From Chryseobacterium sp. Leaf180 (lineage in GTDB: Bacteria > Bacteroidota > Bacteroidia > Flavobacteriales > Weeksellaceae), in contig NZ_LMPJ01000010.1 of NCBI RefSeq assembly GCF_001424585.1, forward strand, positions 468-64,467: DNA of 64,000 nt. Reading direction: 5' to 3'. Below, one piece after another: positions 55,331 to 64,000 of the stretch (the stretch's first letter is position 1; the number at the start of each line of letters is the position of its first letter). The notes under the pieces were generated by a model, which was given only the letters and a program-made list of their open reading frames with translations, did no database searches and was not told where the DNA came from. The position numbers and the translations under genes are program-made.

Positions 55331-56070
55331 TTCAGATCCTGCTGATCCTCTTTTTCCTGTTCGATCTCGATCAGTTCATCCAGGGTATCATCTTCCAGTT
55401 TCGGATTTTCTTTCTCTGCGCCAAACATAAATTTAAGAACGACGGGAACTGTAGTCAGCAATACAATGACGATAATAATATATTCGAGTTTTTCTTTTAA
55501 ATTAATGCCAAACTGATTTTCGAAAAGTTCTGCCAAATAATGACCAGCAAAAATCAAGGTGAAAGACCAAAGAATGGCTCCGATAACATTATCTCTCAGA
55601 AAAGCCTTTTTGTCCATCTTCACAATTCCAGCAATGATGGGTGTGAAGGTACGCACAACCGGTAAAAATCTTGCCATAATGATGGCAAGTGCCCCGTGTT
55701 TTTCAAAGAAATCGTGTGCCTGATACAGATATTTTTTCTTGAAAAGCATCGTATCTTTTTTCTTGTACAAAGCGGGACCGGTTTTCACACCGAAATAGTA
55801 GCCTACTTCGTTCCCGATAATTGCTGCAACAGCAACTGCCGATGCAAGAATGGTGGTATCTAAAAAGTCATTTCCGGTAGAGCCGAAAGTTTCTTTTATA
55901 ATCTCAACCGCATACATTCCGGAAACAAATAGAAGAGAATCGCCGGGAAGAAAAAAGCCGACAAAGAGGCCTGTTTCAGCAAAAATAATAAACAAAATGA
56001 GCCAGAAACCGCCCATTTTTATATAGAATTCCGGGTTTAATAAATCCCTCCAGCTGTTGAAATCTTCCAT
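55327..56070 (-). CDS. DedA family membrane protein
   Basis: A 247-residue DedA/SNARE-associated-type membrane protein with about five helices. Typical motifs are ETGLFVGFFLPGDSLLFVSG near the N-terminus and ARFLPVVRTFTPIIAGI in the middle, which carry the conserved Glu, Asp and Arg. Members act in lipid-carrier recycling or flippase-like transport and membrane-potential upkeep. The acidic tail (LEDDTLDELIEIEQEKED) is cytoplasmic. Stand-alone gene. Confidence 0.9.
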   Translation of the reverse strand: MEDFNSWRDLLNPEFYIKMGGFWLILFIIFAETGLFVGFFLPGDSLLFVSGMYAVEIIKETFGSTGNDFLDTTILASAVAVAAIIGNEVGYYFGVKTGPALYKKKDTMLFKKKYLYQAHDFFEKHGALAIIMARFLPVVRTFTPIIAGIVKMDKKAFLRDNVIGAILWSFTLIFAGHYLAELFENQFGINLKEKLEYIIIVIVLLTTVPVVLKFMFGAEKENPKLEDDTLDELIEIEQEKEDQQDLK

Positions 56071-56154
56071 AGTATGTGTTGACGAACAAAAATAGGATTA
56101 ATAAAAGTCTAAAGGTAAATAATTGGCAAATTTTAACAGTACACCCACGTCATA

Positions 56155-57267
56155 TTACAAATCCATATCATCGTCTGAAACTGCTGTTCCGTCGGCCATC
56201 AAAAAGGCTTTTAAAAATGGCGTGAGATTCCCGTTCATTACGGCATCTACATCCGAAGTTTCGAACCCTGAACGCACATCTTTCACAAGTTTGTACGGAT
56301 GCATCACATAATTACGTATCTGGCTTCCCCACTCGATTTTCATTTTCCCGGCTTCAATTTCTGTACGTGCTTTCAAACGTTCTTCCAGCTCCATTTCATA
56401 TAATCTGGACTTCAAAAGCTGCATCGCTTTTTCTTTGTTCTGAAGCTGCGAACGCGATTCTGAGTTTTCAATAATAATTCCGGTTGGTGCGTGACGGAGA
56501 CGTACGGCTGTTTCCACCTTATTTACGTTCTGTCCACCGGCTCCGGAACTCCGCATGGTTTCAAAGGAAATATCCGCAGGATTGATGTTGATTTCAATCG
56601 TATCATCCACCAAAGGATACACGTACACCGAGACGAAACTCGTGTGTCGCTTGGCGTTTGAGTCGAAAGGAGAAATTCTTACCAATCTGTGAACGCCATT
56701 TTCACCTTTCAGATAACCGAAAGCATATTCGCCCTCGATTTCAAGCGTCACGGTTTTCACGCCCGCAACTTCACCTTCCTGATAGTTAAGTTCCTTTATC
56801 TTATAGCCTTGCTTTTCGGCCCACATCGTGTACATTCTCATCAGCATCGCCGCCCAGTCGCAACTTTCGGTTCCGCCTGCTCCGGCTGTTATCTGGAGAA
56901 CTGCAGAAAGTTCGTCGCCTTCGTTGGAAAGCATATTTTTAAACTCAAGATTTTCAATTTTTTCAGTGAGTTTCGGGAATGTTTCATCCAGTTCTTTTTC
57001 AGAATCCGGATCTTCTCTGGCAAATTCCATCAGCACCTGAAGGTCTTCAAACTGCGTATGAATATCTTCATAATCCTCAACCCATCTTTTTTTTGAACGC
57101 AGCTGTTTCAGAAAAACCTCAGCCGTTTTCGGGTTGTCCCAAAACTCAGGCGCAGCGGTTTTCTCATCATCATTGGAAATCTCAATTTTCTTTTTATCAA
57201 TCTGAAGATATCGGTGCAAATCTTCAATTCTGGCCTGCGTATCTTTTATAAGGTCGTTGCTGATCAC
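56155..57267 (-). CDS. prfB: peptide chain release factor 2
   Basis: A 370-residue release factor 2 that recognises UGA and UAA. It contains the SPF tripeptide ([14 protein letters not shown]), the GGQ motif in [13 protein letters not shown], and the usual helical N-terminal domain. The reading frame is continuous: at the place where many bacteria have a CUU-UGA programmed frameshift, this gene reads CTT-CAG, so that autoregulation is absent. A TAATTTTG -7 box lies at 57295-57288 on the minus strand, about 20 bp upstream of the start. Confidence 0.96.
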   Translation of the reverse strand: MISNDLIKDTQARIEDLHRYLQIDKKKIEISNDDEKTAAPEFWDNPKTAEVFLKQLRSKKRWVEDYEDIHTQFEDLQVLMEFAREDPDSEKELDETFPKLTEKIENLEFKNMLSNEGDELSAVLQITAGAGGTESCDWAAMLMRMYTMWAEKQGYKIKELNYQEGEVAGVKTVTLEIEGEYAFGYLKGENGVHRLVRISPFDSNAKRHTSFVSVYVYPLVDDTIEININPADISFETMRSSGAGGQNVNKVETAVRLRHAPTGIIIENSESRSQLQNKEKAMQLLKSRLYEMELEERLKARTEIEAGKMKIEWGSQIRNYVMHPYKLVKDVRSGFETSDVDAVMNGNLTPFLKAFLMADGTAVSDDDMDL

Positions 57268-57372
57268 GGTTTTTTATTTCTTTACTGCAAAATTAAGGTT
57301 AAAAACTGAGAGTTTTCTCTTTTTGAAATGACATCATATCATGGTTTAATAAGGGTCCGGCTAAAATCTCTT

Positions 57373-58722
57373 TTATCCTACATCTCCTTCATTATGAGAA
57401 AAACCAATGGATTTTCTTGGCTGCTCGACCGATTTGTAACTTTCGAGTTCCTTTTTTAAATTCTCAATTCTGCCTTTAAAATCATCAAAATTATAGGTTG
57501 CGACATCGATTAAGAATTTGGTCATCTGATCAAGATATTCCCGCGTGAGTTTGGCGGCGGAATCCCGAAGCGCACTTTCCAGGAGTTCGGCGTCTATCTT
57601 TAAACTTTCATTATGATTTTTCTGATACAGATTCTTGATTTTCTTTCGGAGACTTTGTGTAAAATCAATCAGCATCGTATTGCTGAAAGCTTTCATTCTT
57701 TCTGCAATCGGTTTCCAGAAAGGTGTTTGATCTGCTTTGTTGTTTTTTAAAATCTTCATCAGCAAAGAATCTGCCTCGAGATTTTTGGTCATCGCATGAC
57801 GGATGAGTTCTGCACGTTCATTCGCATTTGGCGGAAAAACCGGAATAAAAACGTCAAATCTTCCCGGCGCCAGCATTTCGTTATCGATATCAGCCAGCGA
57901 AATCGCAGAACCTACCATCAGCACATTCTCTTTGGTAAATCTGCCAATCTGATGCATGACCGACGACTGAATTTCCAAATTGCAGGCTTCCACATCACTT
58001 TCGGGTTTACGCTCCATCATAATCTGATCAAAATCATCGAGGAAAAGCAAAACTTTGTCCTCTTTCAAAACCGTATTTAAATAATCATTAAAGTCAGTTT
58101 TGCCGCCATCCACAAACGAGGTTCCAAGAAAATTGCGCTTTACTTCCTCAAAACGGTAACCGATGATCTTCGCAATTTTTTCTGACCAGAAAATTTTTCC
58201 GCTTCCGGGCGCGCCGTAAACGATGATGCCCGCAGGTTTCGAAATTCCCCAGTCTTTCACCTGTTTAGGATCTAAAAACGGCTCCAGCATTTCTGAAATA
58301 TAAAAATACAGATCGCGGTAACCCACAAAATCGATGTGTTCCAACGGGGTTTTCTGATCAAAATAACGGTAAACGAAACGGTAATCGCCACCGAGATAAT
58401 GATCAATCCCATAGCTGGAAACCGATGTTTTAAAAAAACCATTCTCCAAAATCGGAAAGTTTTTATCTTTTGCCGCTTTTTCCACCAGTTCTTTCGGCTG
58501 ACTTATCTTTTCAGCCAGTTGGTCTGCTGTTTTTTTCTCGCCGAGATCTTCTTCATATTTTTTAAGGAAATCGATATTGTCCGTTGCAAATGCTTCAAAA
58601 TGAGCGGCCACAGAATCTTTTTCAGCATTAATTCCGTACCGTCCGAGTTCGAAATCCTGAATAAACTGTTTCATGCTTTTCGTAGAAACCTGAATCTGTT
58701 TGGCGAGTTTGGTAAGCTTCAT
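57373..58722 (-). CDS. AAA-type ATPase with an IF2-N-like N-terminus and altered Walker A
   Basis: A 449-residue protein. Residues about 1-45 (MKLTKLAKQIQVSTKSMKQF) look like the small IF2-N helical module. The AAA core (about 150-330) has Walker A GAPGSGKI, where the conserved Thr/Ser after Lys is Ile, and Walker B VLLFLDDFD. There is an Arg-containing segment LAPGRFDVF and a C-terminal helical region. Loss of the Thr/Ser that helps bind magnesium would be expected to weaken ATP hydrolysis. Function unknown. Stand-alone gene, divergent from the ABC transporter. Confidence 0.75.
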   Translation of the reverse strand: MKLTKLAKQIQVSTKSMKQFIQDFELGRYGINAEKDSVAAHFEAFATDNIDFLKKYEEDLGEKKTADQLAEKISQPKELVEKAAKDKNFPILENGFFKTSVSSYGIDHYLGGDYRFVYRYFDQKTPLEHIDFVGYRDLYFYISEMLEPFLDPKQVKDWGISKPAGIIVYGAPGSGKIFWSEKIAKIIGYRFEEVKRNFLGTSFVDGGKTDFNDYLNTVLKEDKVLLFLDDFDQIMMERKPESDVEACNLEIQSSVMHQIGRFTKENVLMVGSAISLADIDNEMLAPGRFDVFIPVFPPNANERAELIRHAMTKNLEADSLLMKILKNNKADQTPFWKPIAERMKAFSNTMLIDFTQSLRKKIKNLYQKNHNESLKIDAELLESALRDSAAKLTREYLDQMTKFLIDVATYNFDDFKGRIENLKKELESYKSVEQPRKSIGFSHNEGDVG

Positions 58723-58913
58723 AAGTCGTCTTTACGGTAAATTTAATGAATTTTATATTTAAAGGAAAACCCCGCGAAGCACAAATTTTGGTTTTTCAAT
58801 TACTATTTTACCCAATCAATAACTCTTAACTGCCCGTTTTCTCTTATAAATTTCGAAACTTCTGTAAGAATTCAAGAAAAAGGGAAACTTACCTGGCTTA
58901 CAATAAAAAATAG

Positions 58914-59819
58914 ATGGAAAAAATTTTATCAGTTAAAAATCTGACTAAAAAATTCAAAAGAGTTGTTGTAAACAACATCTCTTTTGATGTAGAGAAAGGC
59001 AATGTCTACGGACTTCTCGGGCCAAACGGCAGCGGAAAATCCACAACCTTCGGAATGCTTCTTTCCACTATAAATCCTACATCAGGCGACTGGTTTTGGT
59101 TTGGAAAGAAAGGCACCGATACCGATACACTGAAAAGAATCGGCGCAATTATCGAGCAGCCCAACTTTTATCCGTACCTCAGCGCAGAAACCAATCTTAA
59201 AATCGTCGCGGAAATCAAGGGAACTCCATATTCACGAATTGACGAAGTGCTGCAACTGGTCGGTCTTTCAGAAAGAAAAAAAGACGCGTTTAAAACTTTT
59301 TCTCTGGGAATGAAACAGCGTCTGGCAATCGCTTCGTCGCTTCTGAATAATCCTGAAGTTTTAATTTTAGATGAACCGACTAATGGTTTGGATCCCGAAG
59401 GGATTATTCAGATCCGTGAAATCATCGGGGATATTTCCAAAAAAGGAATCACCATTATTATCGCGAGCCACCTTTTAGACGAGATCGAAAAAATCTGCAG
59501 CCACGTCATTGTTTTGAAAGAAGGAAACGCACTTTTCTGCGGCCGTGTCGACGAAATGACGGCCAACGCAGGATTTTTCGAACTGAAAGCCGATAATAAT
59601 TCTGCTCTATCAGCTGCTTTAGAAAAACTGCATTGGTTTTCGTCGGTGAAAACCGAAGGAGAATTTATCAAAGCAATTGTTCGCGCGGATGCAACAGTTT
59701 CTGCATCCGGATTAAATCAAAAACTTGCAGAAAAAGGCATTTTCCTTTCGCATCTTTCCAGGAAAAAAGAATCTCTGGAAAGCCAATTCCTCGAACTCGT
59801 AAAAAACAACAGATCATGA
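58914..59819 (+). CDS. ABC transporter ATP-binding protein
   Basis: A 301-residue ATPase with Walker A GPNGSGKST, Q loop (IIEQPNFYPYL), signature FSLGMKQRLAIA, Walker B LILDEPTNGLDPEG and switch His in IIASHLLDE. The C-terminal 80 residues form the accessory domain seen in ABC-2-type exporters for antibiotics or peptides (CcmA/BcrA-like). Its stop overlaps the start of the permease gene (ATGA), so the two are translated together. Confidence 0.92.
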   Translation: MEKILSVKNLTKKFKRVVVNNISFDVEKGNVYGLLGPNGSGKSTTFGMLLSTINPTSGDWFWFGKKGTDTDTLKRIGAIIEQPNFYPYLSAETNLKIVAEIKGTPYSRIDEVLQLVGLSERKKDAFKTFSLGMKQRLAIASSLLNNPEVLILDEPTNGLDPEGIIQIREIIGDISKKGITIIIASHLLDEIEKICSHVIVLKEGNALFCGRVDEMTANAGFFELKADNNSALSAALEKLHWFSSVKTEGEFIKAIVRADATVSASGLNQKLAEKGIFLSHLSRKKESLESQFLELVKNNRS

Positions 59820-60661
59820 CCAAACTTTTAAAACTCGAATATTATAAAAACCTGAATTATTTACCTTTCAGAGTTTTCACGATTCTCTATTTTGCCATTT
59901 TAATTATTTTACTTTTCATCGGGCTTGCCGATCTCAACGTTTTCGGCGGTTCTGTCAATCTGAAACAGCAGGGAATGTATGATTTCCCGGGAATATGGAA
60001 TTTTACGACGTACATCGTAGGACTTTTGAAAATATTTCCAGGCCTGATTATCGTTTTTTCTATCTCGCAGGAATTCAGCAACCGGATGTTTAAGCAAAAT
60101 CTGATCGACGGATTGAGCCGCGAAGAATTTATCAGTTCAAAACTTCTTACAATAACGATTTTTACTTTAATTTCTACGGTTATTGTTTTTGTAATCACCT
60201 TATTTTTAGGAAAGTCGTATTCGAAAGTGACCGATTCGGCAATGATTTTCAAGGAAATATTTTTTGTCGGAAACTATTTCATTAAACTTTTTTCATTCTT
60301 CTGTTTCCTGCTATTCCTCTCGGTTTTACTGAGAAAATCGGTATTTGTTTTTCTGGCTTTTTTCGTTATCTGGATTGGCGAATCCATCATCGGCAGCGTT
60401 GAAACGTGGACAAAAATCTCTGCGACAAAATCTCCTGAAAATATACAGATGGTAAAAAGTCAGTTTCTGTACAGCAAACTTCTGCCTTTGAAAAGCATGT
60501 CGAGCCTGATTCCCAACCCGATATTAAGACTGAATATGATGAAAGCGATGGGCGGAAAATACGAATTTACGTACCCGACAGAAAGCCTTATTGCATGCAT
60601 CGTCTGGTGCGTGATTTTTATCTTAGGTTCTTACTGGATTTTAAAAAGAAGAGACTGGTAA
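59816..60661 (+). CDS. ABC-2-type transporter permease
   Basis: A 281-residue membrane protein with six hydrophobic helices and an N-terminal basic stretch (MTKLLKLEYYKNLNYL). The start is fixed by the 4-bp overlap with the ATPase gene; an open frame continuing further upstream lies inside the ATPase gene and is not used. It is the membrane half of the transporter encoded with the preceding ATPase. The substrate is unknown. No further subunits follow. Confidence 0.85.
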   Translation: MTKLLKLEYYKNLNYLPFRVFTILYFAILIILLFIGLADLNVFGGSVNLKQQGMYDFPGIWNFTTYIVGLLKIFPGLIIVFSISQEFSNRMFKQNLIDGLSREEFISSKLLTITIFTLISTVIVFVITLFLGKSYSKVTDSAMIFKEIFFVGNYFIKLFSFFCFLLFLSVLLRKSVFVFLAFFVIWIGESIIGSVETWTKISATKSPENIQMVKSQFLYSKLLPLKSMSSLIPNPILRLNMMKAMGGKYEFTYPTESLIACIVWCVIFILGSYWILKRRDW

Positions 60662-60814
60662 TTTTTCCTATGATTAAAGGATTAAATTTAAGTGGCTCGG
60701 TTTCGGGTCACTTTTTTAATTAATTTTAAACCAATGATTTCAGGAAAGAATATATTTGTTCCCGAGGTTGACCAATGCCTTGCTGATCCATCTTCAGCAT
60801 TAAAGGTTTTTAAA

Positions 60815-60843
60815 CTAAAAAAAGCTGCCTTCCGGCAACTTTT
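60815..60843 (-). terminator. terminator after msrA
   Basis: AAAGCTGCC pairs with GGCAACTTT with one mismatch; on the minus strand a T run follows. Confidence 0.65.
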
Positions 60844-60848
60844 CTTTT

Positions 60849-61499
60849 CTATTTTTTCGCTTTTGGCGGGTTTGCTTTTTTAGCTTCTTCGAACAATCCC
60901 GGTTCGATGTGGCAATATCCGCCAGGGTTTGCATTCAGATAATCCTGATGATAATCCTCAGCTCTGTAGAAGTTTTTTAAAGTTTCGACTTCTACTACCA
61001 CCGGTTTAGAATAATTTTTAGCCAGCTTCTGCACCTCAGCTTTTACGATGGCTTCTGTATTTTTATCGGTAAAATAAATTCCGCTTCGGTAATTGTCGCC
61101 TACATCATTTCCCTGACGGTTTAACGTCGTTGGATCAATCGATTTAAAATAAAGACCGATCAACAGTTTCAAATCCACTTCATCGGCATCATATTTTACC
61201 TTTACCGTTTCTGTAAAACCCGTGCTGTGGCTGATCACTTCTTCGTACGTAGGATTTTTGGTTTTCCCATTAGCATAACCCACTTCTGTTCCTACGACGC
61301 CTCTCACCTGCTGAAACAGATGCTCGGTTCCCCAGAAACATCCGCCGGCGAAATAAACTTCTTTTACATTTTTAGACTCCATCATTTTTTCATTTTCTTT
61401 TTTGGGTTCTGTTGATTTAGTTTTTGCTGAATCTCCGCAGCCTGCTGCAAAAACAGCGATACCGAGAAAGAGCCCGAATAGCATTAAAATATTTTTCAT
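60849..61499 (-). CDS. msrA: peptide-methionine (S)-S-oxide reductase, lipoprotein form
   Basis: A 216-residue MsrA that reduces methionine-S-sulfoxide in proteins. Catalytic motif GGCFWGTEHLF; later FKSIDPTTLNRQGNDVG and YFTDKNTEA; C-terminal HIEPGLF. An N-terminal lipoprotein signal (MKNILMLFGLFLGIAVFAAGC) followed by a low-complexity Lys/Glu linker places it in the envelope, not the cytoplasm. I chose the ATG at 61499 for the clean signal; an ATG 24 bp upstream is also possible. Confidence 0.92.
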   Translation of the reverse strand: MKNILMLFGLFLGIAVFAAGCGDSAKTKSTEPKKENEKMMESKNVKEVYFAGGCFWGTEHLFQQVRGVVGTEVGYANGKTKNPTYEEVISHSTGFTETVKVKYDADEVDLKLLIGLYFKSIDPTTLNRQGNDVGDNYRSGIYFTDKNTEAIVKAEVQKLAKNYSKPVVVEVETLKNFYRAEDYHQDYLNANPGGYCHIEPGLFEEAKKANPPKAKK

Positions 61500-61731
61500 T
61501 TTTTCTTTATTATTATTTTTCATTTCAGTTTACATTTTCCGTAGACAAAGTTTTAGATGCAAATTTCACGCAAAGATTAAATCTGATCTGAATCTCCTTT
61601 AATTATCTAAATCTCCTTTTATATACGAAAAGTACGGTGAAAAAGTTTGGTAAGTGACATGATGCAATTTAAGTTTAAATATTTTCCCGTTGTTTCCTTC
61701 TCAAACATTGATATTGCCATCAAGTGTAGCC

Positions 61732-61759
61732 TTTCAATCACTTAAAAATATTAAATTTG
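61732..61759 (+). promoter_or_regulatory. candidate promoter for alaS
   Basis: TAAATTTG at 61752-61759 fits the -7 consensus, about 50 bp before the start codon. TTTC at 61732-61735 is a poor -33 element. The rest of the 310-bp spacer (61500-61809) shows no open frame or other structure. Confidence 0.45.
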
Positions 61760-61809
61760 CCCATCAAAAAAAGCTGAAAGCCAAAAGCAATTAGCCAAAA
61801 GCAACCACT

Positions 61810-64000
61810 ATGACTTCACAGGAAATAAGACAACAGTTTTTAGACTATTTTAAAAGTAAAAACCACCTCATCGTTCCCTCAGCGCCGATTGTGCTTAAAG
61901 ATGATCCAACGCTGATGTTTTCCAACTCAGGAATGACGCAGTTTAAAGATTACTTTTTAGGATATAAAGAGCCTAAAGCCTCAAGAATTGCTGATACTCA
62001 AAAGTGTTTAAGGGTTTCCGGAAAGCACAATGATCTGGATGATGTAGGTCGTGACACGTATCACCACACGATGTTTGAAATGTTGGGGAACTGGTCTTTT
62101 GGCGATTATTTCAAAAAAGAAGCCATTACCTGGGCTTGGGAACTGTTGACGGAAGTGTACAGAATTCCTAAAGAAAATCTTTACGTGACCATTTTTGAAG
62201 GGGACGAAAAAGAAAATCTTGAAAGAGATACCGAAGCTTATGATTTGTGGAAACAATTTGTTTCTGAAGACCGAATTATCAACGGAAACAAAAAAGATAA
62301 TTTCTGGGAAATGGGTGCCAGCGGACCTTGCGGGCCTTGTTCAGAAATTCATGTAGACTTGAGAACTCTCGAAGAGAAAGCTAAAATTTCCGGTTTGGAA
62401 TTGGTGAATAATGATCATCCTCAGGTTGTGGAAATCTGGAACTTGGTTTTCATGCAGTTCAACAGAAAAGCAGACGGTTCTCTGGAAAATCTTCCTGCAA
62501 AACACATCGATACCGGAATGGGCTTCGAGCGTCTCTGTATGGCTTTACAGCAGAAAGAATCCAATTACGACACTGATGTTTTCACACCTTTGATTGCTAA
62601 GGTTGAAGAACTTTCAGGAAAAAAATATACAGGAATTTTAACGGATGAAAAAGACATTGCCATCCGTGTTGTGGTAGACCACATCAGAGCGGTTTCGTTT
62701 GCCATTGCAGACGGACAGCTGCCTTCCAACGGAGGTGCCGGTTATGTGATCAGAAGAATTTTGAGAAGAGGAATTTCTTACGCTTACCGATTTTTAGACA
62801 GAAAAGAACCTTTCCTTTTTGAACTGGTTGCCGTTCTTCAAAACCAAATGGGGAAATTCTTCCCAGAGCTTGAAAAGCAAGGTAAATTAGTTACTGAAGT
62901 CATTAAAAGCGAAGAAGAATCTTTCTTAAAAACCATTGAAAACGGTTTATTGAGAGTTGAAAAATTAATCCAGCAGACATTTGCTGATGGTTCTAAAGTT
63001 TTACCAAGTGTAGAAGTTTTCGAACTGTACGACACTTATGGTTTCCCGGATGATTTAACGAGAATTATCGCAGAGGAAAAAGGTTTGACCATTGATGAAG
63101 CCGGTTTCGAAGCTGAAATGGCAAAGCAAAAACAACGCTCCAAAAAAGACTCTGCTTCAAAAGTGTACGACTGGGTTGTTTTGGAAGAAAAGCCTGAAAA
63201 CTTTGTAGGTTACGACAAAATTGAATCTGAAACTTACATTACAAGATACAGAAAAGTAGAAAATAAAGACGGCGAATTTTATCAAATCGTATTGAGCAAC
63301 TCCCCTTTCTATCCCGAAGGTGGTGGACAAATTGGTGATAAAGGCGTTCTGGAAAATGCCGTTGAAAGCTTCGAAGTTCTGGAAACTAAAAAGGAAAACG
63401 GATTAATTATTTCCCTTATTAACGGACTTCCGAAAGATGCCGGAGCAGTTTTCTATGCTAAAGTAAATGCAAGCGAAAGGAAAAATTCTCAGGCCAATCA
63501 CTCTGTTACGCACTTATTGCACGAAGCTTTAAGAGAAGTTTTGGGAACTCACGTTGAGCAGAAAGGTTCATTCGTCGGTCCTGATTACCTTCGTTTCGAC
63601 TTCTCGCATTTCAGTAAAATGACGGAGGAAGAATTGACTTTAATTGAAGAGAAAGTCAATGCTAAAATTAAAGAAAATATTGCTTTGCAAGAGTTCAGAA
63701 ATATCCCGATTCAGGAGGCGATTGACAAAGGTGCAATGGCATTGTTTGGCGAAAAATATGGCGACAGTGTGAGAATGATCCAGTTTGGAACTTCTAAGGA
63801 ACTGTGTGGCGGAACGCATGTGAAAAGCACGAGCGAAATCGGTCATTTTAAAATCAATTCTGAAAGTTCAGCTGCGGCAGGAATCAGAAGAATTGAGGCG
63901 ATTTCCGGAGACCAATCTGAAGAGTATTTCAAGAGTCTGGAAAAGCAGGTTGCTGAACTTTCTCAATTGCTGAAATCTAAAGATATTGTCAAATCGATTG
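61810..64000 (+). CDS. alaS: alanyl-tRNA synthetase (3' end outside the window)
   Basis: The first 730 codons of AlaRS, which charges tRNA-Ala. It starts [19 protein letters not shown] and contains the class II motifs ([43 protein letters not shown]). The editing domain zinc site is present in [12 protein letters not shown] and in ELCGGTHV. The open frame is uninterrupted to the last base; about 140 C-terminal residues (the oligomerisation and C-Ala domain) are missing only because the window ends. Confidence 0.95.
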   Translation, partial: MTSQEIRQQFLDYFKSKNHLIVPSAPIVLKDDPTLMFSNSGMTQFKDYFLGYKEPKASRIADTQKCLRVSGKHNDLDDVGRDTYHHTMFEMLGNWSFGDYFKKEAITWAWELLTEVYRIPKENLYVTIFEGDEKENLERDTEAYDLWKQFVSEDRIINGNKKDNFWEMGASGPCGPCSEIHVDLRTLEEKAKISGLELVNNDHPQVVEIWNLVFMQFNRKADGSLENLPAKHIDTGMGFERLCMALQQKESNYDTDVFTPLIAKVEELSGKKYTGILTDEKDIAIRVVVDHIRAVSFAIADGQLPSNGGAGYVIRRILRRGISYAYRFLDRKEPFLFELVAVLQNQMGKFFPELEKQGKLVTEVIKSEEESFLKTIENGLLRVEKLIQQTFADGSKVLPSVEVFELYDTYGFPDDLTRIIAEEKGLTIDEAGFEAEMAKQKQRSKKDSASKVYDWVVLEEKPENFVGYDKIESETYITRYRKVENKDGEFYQIVLSNSPFYPEGGGQIGDKGVLENAVESFEVLETKKENGLIISLINGLPKDAGAVFYAKVNASERKNSQANHSVTHLLHEALREVLGTHVEQKGSFVGPDYLRFDFSHFSKMTEEELTLIEEKVNAKIKENIALQEFRNIPIQEAIDKGAMALFGEKYGDSVRMIQFGTSKELCGGTHVKSTSEIGHFKINSESSAAAGIRRIEAISGDQSEEYFKSLEKQVAELSQLLKSKDIVKSI

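Noticed and set aside
56155..57267. Programmed frameshift in prfB
   Set aside because: The frame is continuous and the expected in-frame TGA is absent (CTT-CAG instead).
59633..59815. Longer N-terminus for the ABC permease
   Set aside because: The extension lies within the ATPase coding sequence in another frame; the ATGA overlap at 59816 is the natural start.

Overview
The window looks like a piece of a Bacteroidota chromosome, most likely Flavobacteriia and close to Chryseobacterium or Elizabethkingia (Weeksellaceae). Four things point there. There is a secreted M36 protease with a type IX secretion sorting tail. The glycosylasparaginase reads almost like the well-known Elizabethkingia (Flavobacterium) meningosepticum enzyme. 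Promoters fit the Bacteroidota pattern (TTG, about 20 bp, TAnnTTTG) and genes lack strong Shine-Dalgarno sites. Many small outer-membrane barrels and DUF families are of flavobacterial type. These are judgements from reading; no database was searched.

Layout. 1-7.5 kb: a 2H phosphoesterase, then a leftward glycan-degradation operon (GH20 hexosaminidase, glycosylasparaginase, CutC, GH2 beta-mannosidase), a set suited to dismantling N-glycans. 7.7-16.2 kb: a six-gene operon of exported TPR, MORN and unknown proteins that share domains with one another, followed by a TPR histidine kinase and LuxR-type regulator pair. 16.3-40.3 kb: mostly housekeeping. It holds ketoacid CoA-transferase, rplS, an EamA transporter, the M36 protease, rpsA, an ftsX-DUF3098-uppP-truB-OMP-rluF run, rsmA, topB, sdaA, two YceI proteins, glucokinase and a DUF1800/DUF1501 pair. 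Between topB and sdaA lies an array of eight 12-bp near-palindromes at an exact 22-bp period. 40.5-41.7 kb: a DEAD-box RNA helicase.

41.7-49.6 kb is the most interesting region and reads as an RNA-repair island. It has a WYL regulator, the RNA ligase rtcB, about 340 bp of structured non-coding RNA, a 746-aa zinc-ribbon/helical-repeat/TerD-like protein, and two RlaP-type nucleotidyltransferases, the first broken by a one-base frameshift. The RNA segment holds four copies of one covarying motif (GGTYAA, a 7-nt arm, TTAC; partner arm followed by AATTAYC). One copy is circularly permuted and takes the place of the anticodon arm in a tRNA-like molecule; another carries a second tRNA-like T arm. 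Near-identical promoter elements lie upstream of rtcB and of the RNA segment, so the two transcripts are probably co-regulated. RtcB/nucleotidyltransferase systems with tRNA-like or Y-type RNAs are described in the literature; I know of no description of the repeated and permuted motif.

50-64 kb: small unknown proteins, a cold-shock-domain protein, a thioredoxin-like exported protein, an esterase lipoprotein, a DedA protein, prfB, an AAA ATPase with an unusual Walker A motif, an ABC-2 transporter, msrA, and alaS running off the right edge.
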